From assembly GCA_027886185.1 (NCBI GenBank), contig WOAB01000524.1, positions 10,966,001 to 11,030,000 of the forward strand: 64,000 nucleotides of DNA, in the 5' to 3' direction. Below, one piece after another: positions 23,901-36,000 of this stretch (its first letter is position 1; each line of letters begins with the position of its first letter). A program made the position numbers and the translations under genes. Under the pieces are notes generated by a model. It did no database searches. It saw nothing but the letters and a program-made list of their open reading frames with translations, and was not told where the DNA came from. Source of the DNA: Rheum nobile (Eukaryota > Streptophyta > Magnoliopsida > Caryophyllales > Polygonaceae).

Positions 23901-25600
23901 CAAACAAAGAGAAATTAGTGGCATATTTACTTGGCATTTGGTCGGCAGATAAATTGGATGTGTAACTCAAAACATTATGGAGTAGTGCAACATACATATT
24001 GTTTAAAGTAGACATTCTCCCTTCAGAAGTGGTGAAATGTCTTCTCCATGTATAGCAAGTGCGGGTGTGCTGGTACGCTGTATTTGCACTGATCCCACCA
24101 TCACATTCTCCTATCCTGTTACACCTTTAGGTTTCACCAGCTTGTTGGAAATTATGTGAATTTTGCTACCCAAAAAAAAATTGTAATAGACATCGAATAT
24201 GATAATCTATGTGTGAATTGTGATCAATGCACTTGACCGGCTTGGCTTGGATTCCTTAATGTTGCGAGCCTAAGAGATTGAAATTATAATGGCTGACATC
24301 ATCATCATGATGGATCTTCAAGAAACTAATTCGGTCAACATTGACCTTTTTCTGAAGAAAAAACACGTGTGATCATTTGCTTTTGATGTTATAGATCGTA
24401 CATGAACATGATCCAATCTTCTTACTTTCCCTCTGAAAAATACGTGATTTTGACACTAGAGTGGAATAGTGGACCTTGGGCGTTGATCGATCATATGGCC
24501 GGCCTTGTTTTCTTTTTGGTCCATAGACATCGAATATGATAATCTATGTGTGAGTTGTTTCTCTGCTTCTAGCCCAATAATTGTCAAGCACAACCCAAGG
24601 AAGAGTTTGCTTGATATCTAATCGTTCCCAGACGTCAACGTGATCCCAACTCCGTAAGGAAAGAGTATGAAGGAGCCGATTATCCGAGTCATAAGTTCAT
24701 TACACTTTGTACAACTCTAAAAGTGGAGATTGCTTGGTATTTACTATATTAATACTCCTCCTATGGAAACCCCCCAAAAGAGAACAAACTCGTCTCATCA
24801 CTATATAATATAATGCATCAGTGTAGTCGCAACCATTTTACTACTTATTTTCTTGGAATTTTCTGTATTTATGTGGCTATAATGCTAACACTGCATAAAA
24901 GTTGTTCTGGTAAGAGTTTCAAGAGTTCAAAGAGCAAACAATTTGGACTTACAACAAGGTTAGATGGTTTTGTTCTCTCACACATTCTATATTGTGCTAA
25001 TAACTTAATTCTTTTTATTACATTACCCATTTGTACTAAAGTACGAGAGAAACAAAAAGTTGTCTTGAAACTTTTACCAGATCATTTGAGGCCCAAGAGG
25101 AATAAGATGAATATTGTAGACTTCTCTTTCTTACTAAATTACTTCACAAGACTAGGTGTTTTTCAGGCAATTTTGACCGGTAGGCTGTAGCTACTGTTCT
25201 TCTTGCTGCGTGCTATTTCATCTTATATATCAAACTATCCATTTCCCAGGTTAAAAAATTGTAACAATGAATTCCATAGGCTCAGTTACACTTGCATATT
25301 CCAGTTAGAGAAGCAACGTCAAAAATAATGATAAACACTGAAATCCTAATTGCCTTGAGCACAAATGTTGACATGTTATGCTGATGCATTTCCAAATCAA
25401 GTTAACATATAGTATATGTTTAACACTAAACATATTATTTTGAATCAATGTTCAATCATCCATCAACAGTAGGATCACCGTTTGAAAACCTACAGTGATC
25501 TGATTGTGTGAACAATGAAAAGTTATAATTGTCTACAAAATTCTTCTTATGCTGAGACTGGAGGCTATTTATTATACTCATCCTGCATATCAGAAAACAA
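23901..25600. other. Intergenic spacer with a separated 30-bp direct repeat
   Basis: No gene is recognised. A 30-bp sequence beginning TAGACATCGAATATG occurs at 24187-24216 and again, identical, at 24524-24553. A 125-codon open frame at 24813-25190 has no visible domain or codon signature and is probably chance. Confidence 0.5.
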
Positions 25601-25949
25601 AACTCTCAACACAGCCAAAGGGTTGCCACCAAAGGCCCAAACCTAGCTAAAAGCCCCATTCAATCTATATTATTTGTAAGACGCGCATATATAAGCAGTT
25701 TTGGAAACAGACTAACTGAAATCGATATGTACACAGCTTAATCCTTCTGCACTCTTTTCTCCACTATTTCTGAGGGGCCTTTTCAGATGCTTTATGTTTA
25801 TACTGTGAGTTGGAAATGCAATTGTTAACAAAGCTAAGCGAGCAAGACATGTACCTCGCTTAGTCACCTTATTGGTATCCGCGGTTCTAAAGCCTTCAAA
25901 GCTTGCCCAAATGCGCAAAGTGTATATGGTACTGCTCCAACCTGCAATT

Positions 25950-27904
25950 CTAGGGCTTCTTGACTGCGGGACCTTTGTACTGACCCCTGAGCACCATGAA
26001 GCTTTCAGGAGGTTGGGACTCTTCTAACCAAAGAACTCTCTCGGGGTTTAGCCCCTGCAGTTGTTCAATTTCTGTTGACAGGAGAGTATTATGAAAAGAA
26101 TCAATTTTATATTTAAGAGGAACAGAAAAGAAGATTATGTTTGGAATGTAAGAAAAAAGAAGAAAGATACCTGGAAGCTCTCTTCTAGAAGCCTTTCGAA
26201 AGTAAGAACAATGGCGTCCATCTTCTGAGGAATACGGGGGTGTCAGAATGTCGAATATCGCACAGGGAGTGATAGCTTTGAAAGTGTGGATGTTTCCACC
26301 TGTTGTTGGATAAAGAACAGTAGTACCACAGGGCGCAGTAATTTCACAATCTCTAACCAGTTTCACAGGTCGGGCTGAAGATTCAATAACAAGTCAGATC
26401 CACAACAATGTATGGTTTTCTATCCAAATAAACATTAAAAATTTTGTAACTTCTTTAGTGGCTCCTTTCAATTCTTCAATGACATTGCCATTGTGAAGTA
26501 AGATCTCAACTTTAAACTTATAGGAAGAGACAACATCCTAGTTCAGATAATACATTACATGGTAGAAGTTTTGAATGAAGCTCATCCTGCATAATAGATT
26601 TTCAGCAACTCGGGACTCTAAAATATATTTTCTAATGAACTCTATAAGATAACAATCATCACTTTCAAACCTAGAGCAGACACATTAATTTCACACCACT
26701 TAAGTTTTTCCTTGTTGTTCTCGAGAAGTTGTTATTACATGGAAAATCGTTATATAACCATGCTCCAAGAGCACTGAACCCATAACTTTGATGCCCACAA
26801 CATATAATTTAGCATGAATCAAATTAAAACTTAAACAAATCAAAATCCAAATATGCAGACACTTCCTCTTTAGGTATATAGGTAGTTAGGTTATTCAGAA
26901 AAAAGGTAAGGTAGTCTTGAGTTCACCAGGTGTACACATCTTGTTGCATAACAGGAGACTTAAACTATGACATTAAAACAAAATCCCGCACCTTCAGATT
27001 GATCAAAAGAGCCAGGTACATCCAGCCAATCATACGACTTTACATGTAAGGAACCATAAAGAACCTTGCTCAACACAGTCATTCCAGGATGATTATGAAG
27101 GGGTAAAATAGATGATGGTGGCATGCAGAAGATTCCAATCTGCAGATGAAGAGAAACATTAATATATCCAATAAAATGCTACAAACTCAACTTCCAGATA
27201 TTTCTTCAACTTTGAGTAGCACCAGAGTTCTTACGGAGAAGTTTTCACATTCATGTATATGCAAATATTTAATGGGAGGAGGGCACTGCTGACTTCCATA
27301 AAGGATTTTCTTCCCATTGCTACCAATTGCAGCTCTCCACTTCTGTGCTGCCTGTGCCTCCTGATCCAGACACACATCAGCGGGCTTCAAATCATCTGGA
27401 AAACAAGTCAACAAGCTATTATAACAATCAGAATGTTCAAGACCACAGAGCTATAGTAAGAAATTTATAATTAGAGCACATGAAGAAAGTTGAAGGAAAC
27501 CAAACCATAAAATGCCACTTTAATTCATGGGAATATCATATTAGAAACAAACTATTTCCACATGTTTTGGGACCTTTGTCAGAAAAATATTTGATGCCTC
27601 TTAGGGAATGATCAAGCTTCTTAGCTATTGGAATTGCAGGATACTTTTGTTTCTACAATTTCTTTTAGATATCTATTCACCTGTAAAAGACCACTGATCT
27701 ACCCTCCTCTTATAACAAAATTCATTATAAGAGGCAAACAAACAATCAGTAAAACCAACAATCAAGAAAATAAAACAATCAAAGCAGGAAACCTTAAAAC
27801 TGACCTAATATTGCACGAACCCTCTCAAGAGCCTCTTCAGATTTTGGACCATTAGGGGTGAAGGAATCCTTACATGCATTATATATTTTCTTTATGACTG
27901 GCAT
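25950..27904 (-). CDS. Plant cysteine oxidase (PCO), five coding exons, 244 aa
   Basis: Exons on the minus strand: 27904-27805, 27395-27235, 27139-26992, 26374-26171, 26071-25950 (735 nt with stop). Every intron has GT...AG and phases match, giving one open product. The enzyme is a thiol dioxygenase (cupin, PCO/ADO family) that oxidises N-terminal cysteine of substrates such as group VII ERF factors using O2, feeding the Arg/N-degron pathway, so it acts as an oxygen sensor in cytosol and nucleus. The three iron-binding histidines are in place: H102 and H104 (LPLHNHPGM) and H166 (GNIHTF). The conserved Asp178 (CAIFDILTPPY) and Cys192 (GRHCSYF) are also present. The N-terminus MPVIKKIYNACKDSF is typical. 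Length and C-terminus suggest the PCO3/4/5 group rather than the hypoxia-induced PCO1/2 group; that sub-assignment is inference. The start ATG at 27904 is the first in its exon fitting the family. Confidence 0.93.
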
Positions 27905-27954
27905 GGTGTGGCAAAGGGCAACAACTACAAGCCAGTCAACTCCAACGTCGCGAA

Positions 27955-29040
27955 ACTGTAGCCCAATGTAAAAAGAAAAAGATGTAGTCTATTACCCTGC
28001 ATCAATTCCAGCATTGAATATTCAAGTGCTCCAACCTCCTCATTTCAATTAACATGATGAATTTACACAGATTGACAAGTGGAAAGGTAAAGTACAAATC
28101 TTCTAAGAAATTTATCCTTGCCCCTTAACAAAGAGAAGAAAAACATGTCAATTTTTAAGTCAGTACACCAATGGCAATATGAATGCTAATTTTCACATGT
28201 AACAAGGTAAATCTTGAAGGCTCGAACCAAAACAAGATACTCCCAAGTTGCACAAATCTCTGGAAGCTCCTAAACACTATTGTACAATCAGATTCAGGTA
28301 AGCGTATCCATAGAAAATAACATAGAAGTGGAATGAAACAATTGCCCTTCAATATATATTTGACAACTGGATGACTTACTGAGATCATACACAACCAGCA
28401 ACATGAATATTAATTGATAGGTGAGACTTAACTGGATAAATGCTTGATTATTACAGAACCAACATTAACCCAATCTCAAAGTTGGAAACATCTCTGGCAG
28501 CTCAGCTCCATTTACAACCTATTCCTAAACTTACTACAAAATCGAAGCCCGGAAGGCAACACATCCATCAAAACTATATATTGCGCTACGATTGCCCCTG
28601 AACCTCAAAGTCAGCCACTAGAGAAACGAAATCGAAGCCCTAATTCTAACACGGGAAACTCGCACTTCCAGAATCTGAAGAGGACCAAAACCCTATCGCA
28701 ATTTGAACAACCATAAGATCAAAAACAAAAGAGGGCGAGAATCGAACATCCATAACCGCGCCGGAATTTATTAATTCCGCGATAAATAACAGTTAGGAAA
28801 GATCGTAAGATAGAGATTACACCTATGTTACGCGAATTAGGCCCGGGCGGATAATTGACTGTGTAGAGAAAGTCCAGCCAAATATAGAAGACGCCGAAGA
28901 TGAGAGGGAAAGGGAGAGAAGAAGAAGACGGCGAAGATGGAGAGAGAGCGCCGTGAAGCTCTGCAGAGAAATGCAGCTTCTCGTCGCCACCACCATACGC
29001 CAGGTGAGCAGGTGCAATGGAAAAAGGTTTCCCGGGATTC
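27955..29040 (-). promoter_or_regulatory. 5' UTR exon, UTR intron and start of the cysteine oxidase promoter
   Basis: Coding exon 1 extends upstream to 27955, where a clean acceptor (GGGCTACAG on the minus strand) lies. A matching donor (AACATAG/GTGTAATC) is at 28823, giving a ~867-bp intron in the leader. The upstream exon (28823 to about 29040) is CT-rich in its transcribed strand, as in many plant leaders. The transcription start is not visible. A G-box core CACGTG sits at 29056-29061, just before the CACTA-like candidate that begins near 29070. Confidence 0.55.
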
Positions 29041-29137
29041 TACGGGGGGAAAAGCCACGTGAAACCGCTTTCTAGTCTAAAAAAACAAAAGGCGAAAAGA
29101 TGGCTAACTCCGTTTTGTTAAATCTCACACTCTATCC

Positions 29138-29449
29138 TGGGCGGCATTTAATATAGTTCAGAAAATCCGGATTTTCTTGGATTGTACTAGGTGCCGTTTA
29201 AGATGGGTTTATTTTATTTTTTTTCAATTATGATTTTTTTAAAAATCGGTTCACTGAACCGGATTTTTGTGAGAAAAAGAGTTTCTGGGCTGCACCTAGT
29301 GCAGCCCATGGTGGTTTACTTGGGCGACAACAAGTGTCGTCCAAAAGGGTACCTTTGGGCTGCACTAGGTGCCATCCACGAGGATACTTGTGAGATGAGA
29401 GTGTTGGTTGAGTTTCTGTACCCCTTTGTGCTGCACTAGGTGCCGTCCA
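29138..29449. repeat. Left palindrome array
   Basis: Palindromic 23-mers at 29286-29308, 29321-29343, 29356-29378 and 29427-29449, with degenerate ones at 29178 and 29138. Starts are 35, 35 and 71 bp apart, so the array has a ~35-bp rhythm. The arms change together: GGGCTGCA pairs with TGCAGCCC, while GGGCGACA pairs with TGTCGTCC. Confidence 0.8.
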
Positions 29450-29466
29450 GGAGGGTGTTTTCGATA

Positions 29467-30894
29467 CGATACAATCATATGTTATATAACTATAAGATAT
29501 AATCATATGTTATATAACTATAGGATATAACCATATGTTATATAACTATAGGATGTAACGAACTATAATCATATGTTATAACGAACTATAGGATATAATC
29601 ATATGTTATATAACTATAGAATATAAATAGGATATAACCATATGTTATATAACTATAGGATATAATCATATGTTATATAATTATAGGATATAATCATATG
29701 TTATAACTATAGGATATAATCATATGTTATAACAAACTATAGGATATAACATATGTTATATAACTATAGGATATAAATAGGATATAACCATATGTTATAT
29801 AACTATAGGATATAACGAACTATAATCATATGTTATATAATTATAGGATATAATCATATGTTATATAACTATAGGATATAACCATATGTTATATAACTAT
29901 AGGATATAATCATATGTTATATAATTATAGGATACAATCATATGTTATATAACTATAGGATATAAATAGGATATAATCATATGTTATATAATTATAGGAT
30001 ATAATCATATGTTATATAATTATAGGATATAATCATATGTTATATAACTATAGGATATAATCATATGTTATAACGAACTATAGGATATAATCATATGTTA
30101 TATAACTATAGGATATAAATAGGATATAACCATATGCTATACAACTATAGGATATAACGAACTATAATCATATGTTATAACGAACTATAGGATATAATCA
30201 TATGTTATATAACTATAAGATATAAATAGGATATAACCTTATGTTATATAACTATAGGATATAATCATATGTTATATAATTATAGGATATAATCATATGT
30301 TATATAATTATAGGATATAATCATATGTTATATAATTATAGGATATAATCATATGTTATATAATTATAGGATATAATCATATGTTATATAACTATAGGAT
30401 ATAATCTTATGTTATAACGAACTATAAGATATAATCATATGTTATATAACTATAGGATATAAATAGGATATAACCATATGTTATACAACTATAGGATATA
30501 ACGAACTATAATCATATGTTATAACGAACTATAGGATATAATCATATGTTATATAACTATAGGATATAAATAGGATATAACCTTATGTTATATAACTATA
30601 GGATATAATCATATGTTATATAATTATAGGATATAATCATATGTTATAACTATAGGATATAATCATATGTTATATAACTATAGGATATAACGATATATTA
30701 TATAATTATAGGATATAATCATATGTTATAACTATAGGATATAATCATATGTTATATAATTATAGGATATAATCATATGTTATATAGCTATAGGATATAA
30801 ATAGGATATAACCATATGTTATATAATTATAGGATATAACGAACTATAATCATATGTTATAACGAACTATAGGATATAATCATATGTTATAACT
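29467..30894. repeat. AT-rich minisatellite, ~28-bp unit
   Basis: About 1.43 kb of tandem units built from AGGATATAATCATATG and TTATATAACTAT. Variant units insert GAACTATAATC or AAATAGGATATAACC at intervals. No coding capacity. The same TATAGGATATAACC core forms the array at 43841-45836. Confidence 0.95.
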
Positions 30895-31009
30895 CCCTTT
30901 CAACTCTCTTTTGTTGAAACAAAATATTCCGATAAGACACTATCAGAGAAGACGATCTCGGGGGCAATATATACCGCCGAGATTAGTTTTTTTTTTTAAA
31001 TTACCCATC

Positions 31010-31344
31010 TGGGCGGCACCTATTGCCGCCCATGTTCAAATTTTAAACTTGGTTTGGGCGGCAATTATTCTCGCCTATGTTCAAAATTTGAACTTTATTT
31101 GGGCGGCAATAAGTGCCGCCCATACTTAAACCGAGTTGAAAAAAATTGATTTGTTTAAAAAATAATATGAAAATCCTAAACTGGGTTTGATAAAAAAATA
31201 AAATAAATTATGGGCGGCAATACGTGCAGCCCAACAGACAAACCGGGTTTTCGAAAACCTGGTTTGTCTGGGCTGCACGTATTGCAGCCCATGACTTAGA
31301 CCGGGTTTTTTGGGTTTTTTCTGGGCTACACTAGGTGCCGCCCA
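31010..31344. repeat. Right palindrome array
   Basis: Palindromic 23-mers at 31010-31032, 31055-31077, 31100-31122, 31211-31233, 31269-31291 and 31322-31344. The first three are 45 bp apart. Arms are mostly GGGCGGCA/TGCCGCCC, with one GGGCTGCA/TGCAGCCC pair and a mixed one at 31211. Confidence 0.8.
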
Positions 31345-31521
31345 GGATGGAGTGCGAAGTTGAATAAAGTGGAGTGCGCGGTTTGTCGCCGAAACAAAGG
31401 AACTAGTGCAAATCCCGTGATATCTATCAGGTCTTTTTACGACTAGTTTGGTACCCATTTTATGGAAGGATTTTTCTAACCTATACACCTAATGCATAGG
31501 TTAAGAACTTTATTTTAGAGA

Positions 31522-33050
31522 TGAAATACCCCAAATAAGATAAGGATACTGGAATAAGGGTAAATTAATTATGAGATTTGTTAATAAAGGAAAAATGAGA
31601 AATTTGGGGATAAATCCCTTGTGGTTGATTTCTCTCTCTCGGTGGTCTCTCTCTCTCTCCCGTGTGATTTCTTAATCTGAGCAGCCAGCTCCTTCCTCCG
31701 GCGGATTCGATCCTTCTCATGTGCCCAGCTTTCTCCTCCGGCGAGCTCGACCACCGACGGCTGCTCCTCCTTCTTCTCCAGCGAATTCGCGACTCGGTGC
31801 TGCTCATCCTGCTGCGTGTTGTTGATGTCCGCCGTTGCTCGTCTGGTGGTCGCTACTGCTGGTTGCCGCTGCTGTGCTCCGACGACGAGAGGAGCCATCT
31901 CCGGTGAGCCAACCCGAAGTCGCCTCCTCCTCCTCTGTCCGAGCTGCTGCCGTGAACCGAGCTGTTGTCCGAACCGATGCACAAATGTTGTGCTGTGTGC
32001 TGCTGCTGGGGGTGATGTTCCGGCGCTGAAGAAGCCCGAACTAGGGCCGATCTTCAGCAAACAACAAGACCCCGGAGTTGTTGGAATTAGGGTGATTCGG
32101 GTGTTTGCTGAATTGGTTTTGGAGGTATGGTTATTTTAGGGTTTGAATTTGGTGGTTTTGTTGAGTTGATTATTTTGAAGTAATTGGGATGAATTTGGTT
32201 ATATATGGTTTGTACATCAAAGGCATGAATCTGGAATATTTGAGATTGGGTTGATTTGGGTATGAATTGCCTAATTAATTAAGGGTTTGATATTAGGGTT
32301 TGAAATTGGGGGTTTGTTAGTATTGGATTGGATGAGTAATTAATGTCAGGGATTTGTTTGAATTGATTTCGCAGGTTTGTTCGGGCTGATTGGAGGTCCC
32401 TGAGATCGTTGTGTCGAGTTTGAGGCAAGATAAATCTTGCTAACCCTCCGTATATTTTATAAAATTTCTTTTGTCCCTATATTGATTCAGTAATTGATTT
32501 AACCTTGTCTAAGTAAATTAAATTGGATATTTAGTTGTGAAATTGCTTGGTTGAAAATGTGTGTGTTTGTTGACGTGTGTGTTGGATTGTGTGCGTGCTA
32601 GTAGTTGTGTGTTGAGATTGCGTGTGTGTGTGTGTGAATGTGTGGGTGTGTTAGTAATTGTGTGGTTTGATTGTTGTGGATTGATTGGATCACTTGACTA
32701 TATAATTGCTTGGTTGAAATGTGTGATGATGTGTGATAATGTGAGAAGATGTGTGATGATGTGTGATAATGTGTGAAGATGTGTGATGATGTGTGATGAC
32801 GTGTGACGATGTGTGATGATGTGTGATTATGTGATTTTGATTGTCGTTTGTGTTTGATTTGGTGTCGGTGTGGTGATGGATAGTTGGTTTCGGATGATGA
32901 ATTATCTCACCCGGTGATGTGGTGGTGTAGACGGAGGTATTGTGAATTGTCTCACCCAGTGATGTGGTGGTGTAGACGGAGGTATTGTGAATTGTCTCAC
33001 CCGGTGATGTGGTGGTGTAGACGGAGGTATTGTGAATTGTCTCACCCGGT
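31522..33050 (+). repeat. LTR copy A, 3' part deleted
   Basis: Starts TGAAATACCCCAAATAAG like the other two copies and follows them up to the 45-bp VNTR (three full units), where it breaks at CACCCGGT and jumps to the segment before a 3' LTR. Confidence 0.9.
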
Positions 33051-33092
33051 GGTCTCAGTTTCGAGGACGAAACTCCTATAAGGGAGGGAGAA
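33051..33092 (+). other. Relic of the internal 3' end with polypurine tract
   Basis: GTCTCAGTTTCGAGGACG followed by AAGGGAGGGAGAA, matching 37861-37902 ahead of LTR copy C. It shows that a complete internal region once lay between copies A and B. Confidence 0.85.
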
Positions 33093-34491
33093 TGAAATAC
33101 CCCAAATAAGATAAGGATAATGGAATAAGGGTAAATTAATTATGAGATTTGTTAATAAAGGAAAAATGAGAAATTTGGGGATAAATCCCTTGTGGTTGAT
33201 TTCTCTCTCTCGGTGGTCTCTCTCTCTCCCGTGTGATTTCTTCATCTGAGCAGCCAGCTCCTTCCTCCGGCGGATTCGATCCGTCTCCTGTGCCCAGCTT
33301 TCTCCTCCGACGAGCTCGACCACCGACGGCTGCTCCTCCTTCTTCTCCAGTGAATTCGCGACCTGGTGCTGCTCATCCTGTTGCGTGTTGTTGATGTCCG
33401 CCGTTGCTCGTCTGGTGGTCGCTACTGCTGGTTGCCGCTGCTGTGCTCCGACGACGAGAGGAGCCATCTCCGGTGAGCCAACCCGAAGTCGCCTCCTCCT
33501 CCTCTGTCCGAGCTGCTGCCGTGAACCGAGCTGTTGTCCGAACCGATGCACAAATGGTGTGCTGTGTGCTGCTGTTGGGGGTGATGTTCCGGCGCCGAAG
33601 AAGCCCGAACTAGGGCCGATCTTCAGCAAACAACAAGACCCCGGAGCTGTTGGAATTAGGGTGATTCGGGTGTTTGCTGAATTGGTTTTGGAGGTATGGT
33701 TATTTTAGGGTTTGAATTTGGGGGTTTTGCTGAGTTGATTATTTTGAAGTAATTGGGATGAATTTGGTTATATATGGTTTGTACATCAAAGGCATGAATC
33801 TGGAATATTTGAGATTGGGTTGATTTGGGTATGAATTGTCTAATTAATTAAGGGTTTGATATTAGGGTTTGAAATTGGGGGTTTGTTAGTATTGGATTGG
33901 ATGAGTAATTAATGTCAGGGATTTGTTTGAATTGATTTCGCAGGTTTGTTCGGGCTGATTGGAGGTCCCTGAGATCGTTGTGTCGAGTTTGAGGCAAGAT
34001 AAATCTTGCTAACCCTCCGTATATTTTATAAAGTTTCTTTTGTCCCTATATTGATTCAGTAATTGATTTAACCTTGTCTAAGTAAATTAAATTGGATATT
34101 TAGTTGTGAAATTGCTTGGTTGAAATGTGTGTGTTTGTTGACGTGTGTGTTGGCGGTTGTGTGTTGGATTGTGTACGTGCTAGTAGTTGTGTGTTGAGAT
34201 TGCATGTGTGTGTGTGAATGTGTGGGTGTGTTAGTAATTGTGTGGTTTGATTGTTGTGGTTTGATTGTTGTGGATTGATTGGATCACTTGACTATATAAT
34301 TGCTTGGTTGAAATGTGTGATGATGTGTGATAATGTGAGAAGATGTGTGATGATGTGTGATAATGTGTGAAGATGTGTGATGATGTGTGATGATGTGTGA
34401 TGACGTGTGATGATGTGTGATTATGTGATTTTGATTGTCGTTTGTGTTTGATTTGGTGTCGGTGTGGTGATGGATAGTTGGTTTCAGATGA

Positions 34492-34740
34492 TGAATTGTC
34501 TCACCCGGTGATGTGGTGGTGTAGACGGAGGTATTGTGAATTGTCTCACCCGGTGATGTGGTGGTGTAGACGGAGGTATTGTGAATTGTCTCACCCGGTG
34601 ATGTGGTGGTGTAGACGGAGGTATTGTGAATTGTCTCACCCGGTGATGTGGTGGTGTAGACGGAGGTATTGTGAATTGTCTCACCCGGTGATGTGGTGGT
34701 GTAGACGGAGGTATTGTGAATTGTCTCACCCGGTGATGTG
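34492..34740 (+). repeat. 45-bp VNTR in the LTR
   Basis: Unit begins TCACCCGGTGATGTGGTGG; starts at 34501, 34546, 34591, 34636, 34681 and 34726. LTR A has three full units (32910, 32955, 33000) and LTR C four (39300, 39345, 39390, 39435). As 45 is a multiple of three, the array stays open in frame on both strands. Confidence 0.95.
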
Positions 34741-35931
34741 GTGGTGGAGACGGAGGTTGGATTGGAGGGTTGGCGGTTGTGTGTTGATTATGTATTGAAT
34801 GTTGGTTGCATACCTGATTAAGTGGTTTTGTGTTGGATGTTGGTTGCGTACCTGATTAAAGTGGTTTCGTGATGATGATTGTTGTCGTTTGATTTAGTGG
34901 TTGTGTTGGTAAATATTGACTGTGTGTTTAGTTATTGGTTTTATGTTAGATATTGATTGTTGGCTAGTTTGACTTGTTGTCAAATGTTGGTTATTGTAGT
35001 TAGTTGTGATATGAATCTCTGTTGGTATGATTGTTGGTGGTAACTAGTTGCAGGAAGATGGTTATGTTGATTAAGTGTGGAGGTTGGTTTCCCATCTTGA
35101 GGGTGTGGGCCAACAAGGGTTGAATTTGAGATGTATGGGTTGCGGTCTATGTTAACGAACAGGCGATACAGGAAGGGTGACTGGCCTGGATCGTTATTTT
35201 GTTATGTTTGTATTATGTGATGATTATCTCGTTGATGCTTATGTGTTTGTTGATGTGAAGGTCAATTGGATGTGTTAGTGCAGTAGGGAGTTCAGTATAA
35301 TTGGTTAGCATTGGTTGTAAGTCAGTAGTAAGATATGTGTATATGTTCATAGGGTTGATGATGTTGAGGTTGAATTGAATGAGGTTAGCATGGCAAAGAG
35401 TTGCATAAGGATGAGAAAGGAATGGTTACGTGATAGTGTGTGTTTATGTTTTGACGTATGATTGGTAATGATTGGTTGATATGATAATGATATAATTATG
35501 ATTTAGTACAAATATATGTATATATATTGTGTGGCATGTTGTTGTTTGATATTAAGTGGTTGTTGTGATAAATATCTGGATTTTGAAACTGTTTTGGCTT
35601 GAGGAGTTTTGCCAGTCTTGATGGAAGACTGACCAACTTCGGTTTACGTGCCGCGGTTGGCTGGGGTATCGGGTCCCCCAGTCAATCAGGCTTTGCAGGT
35701 TAGCAGCAACAAGCGGGTCCTGGATCACAGATGCGTCTTCACAGTGAAAGATTTAGTTTTGCATCAGATTTGGAAATGTTGTATTCGCTTCCGTTGTTTT
35801 GGATTTAAATTGATGCATTAAATTGGTTGATAGGTTTAAGTGTTGTTTTAAACTTGAACAGGAATTTCAAGTTGTTAACTTTTGGGTTTTTGGAAGAGCT
35901 TGGATTTTCTTTTCTTTAAAAAAACCGCCTT

Positions 35932-35949
35932 ATAGTCCTTCGGGACTAT
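35932..35949 (+). terminator. UUCG-loop hairpin near the LTR 3' end
   Basis: ATAGTCC-TTCG-GGACTAT, a perfect 7-bp stem with the unusually stable C(UUCG)G loop. Also at 40641-40658 in LTR C, 33 bp before the LTR end in both. A role in transcript 3'-end formation or template switching is a guess. Confidence 0.5.
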
Positions 35950-35987
35950 GGCACTGTAGCACCTCTGGCCCGGGGTGTTACAGAAGT

Positions 35988-36000
35988 TGGTATCAGAGCA
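35988..36000 (+). other. Primer-binding site (initiator Met tRNA)
   Basis: TGGTATCAGAGCA, 5 bp after LTR copy B: a perfect match to the plant tRNA-iMet complement. Confidence 0.92.

Larger units (their letters stand above)
29070..31408. mobile_element. CACTA-like candidate element with palindrome arrays and an AT-rich minisatellite
   Basis: The right end reads ACTAGTG (31402-31408) and the left end TTCTAGT (29070-29076). From there inward the two ends are inverted copies over roughly 70 bp, strongest at the inner boundary (ATCCTGGGCGGCA in left, reversed in right at 31322-31350). Inside each end lie palindromes of the type TGGGCGGCA...TGCCGCCCA, and between them the minisatellite 29467-30894. 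Ends related to CACTAGTG with palindromic subterminal repeats are a hallmark of CACTA (En/Spm) transposons. No transposase is present and the expected 3-bp target duplication is not seen, so the superfamily call is tentative. Confidence 0.5.
33093..35982 (+). repeat. LTR copy B (complete, 2890 bp)
   Basis: TGAAATACCCC ... GGGGTGTTACA. It has six 45-bp VNTR units (34492-34740) and a TGTGATGATG microsatellite-like stretch just before. It ends near a hairpin with a UUCG loop (35932-35949). The first ~500 bp are GC-rich with a CT-rich leader-like start. Open frames on either strand in the GC-rich part recur in all three LTRs and are not known proteins. Confidence 0.92.

Noticed and set aside
24813..25190. 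125-codon frame with a hydrophobic start
   Set aside because: No domain, no homologous pattern I recognise, AT-rich spacer around it, no splice or promoter context.
34484..34729. Repeat protein encoded by the 45-bp units (either strand)
   Set aside because: The frame exists only because the VNTR period is divisible by three, and the copy number varies between LTRs of one element.
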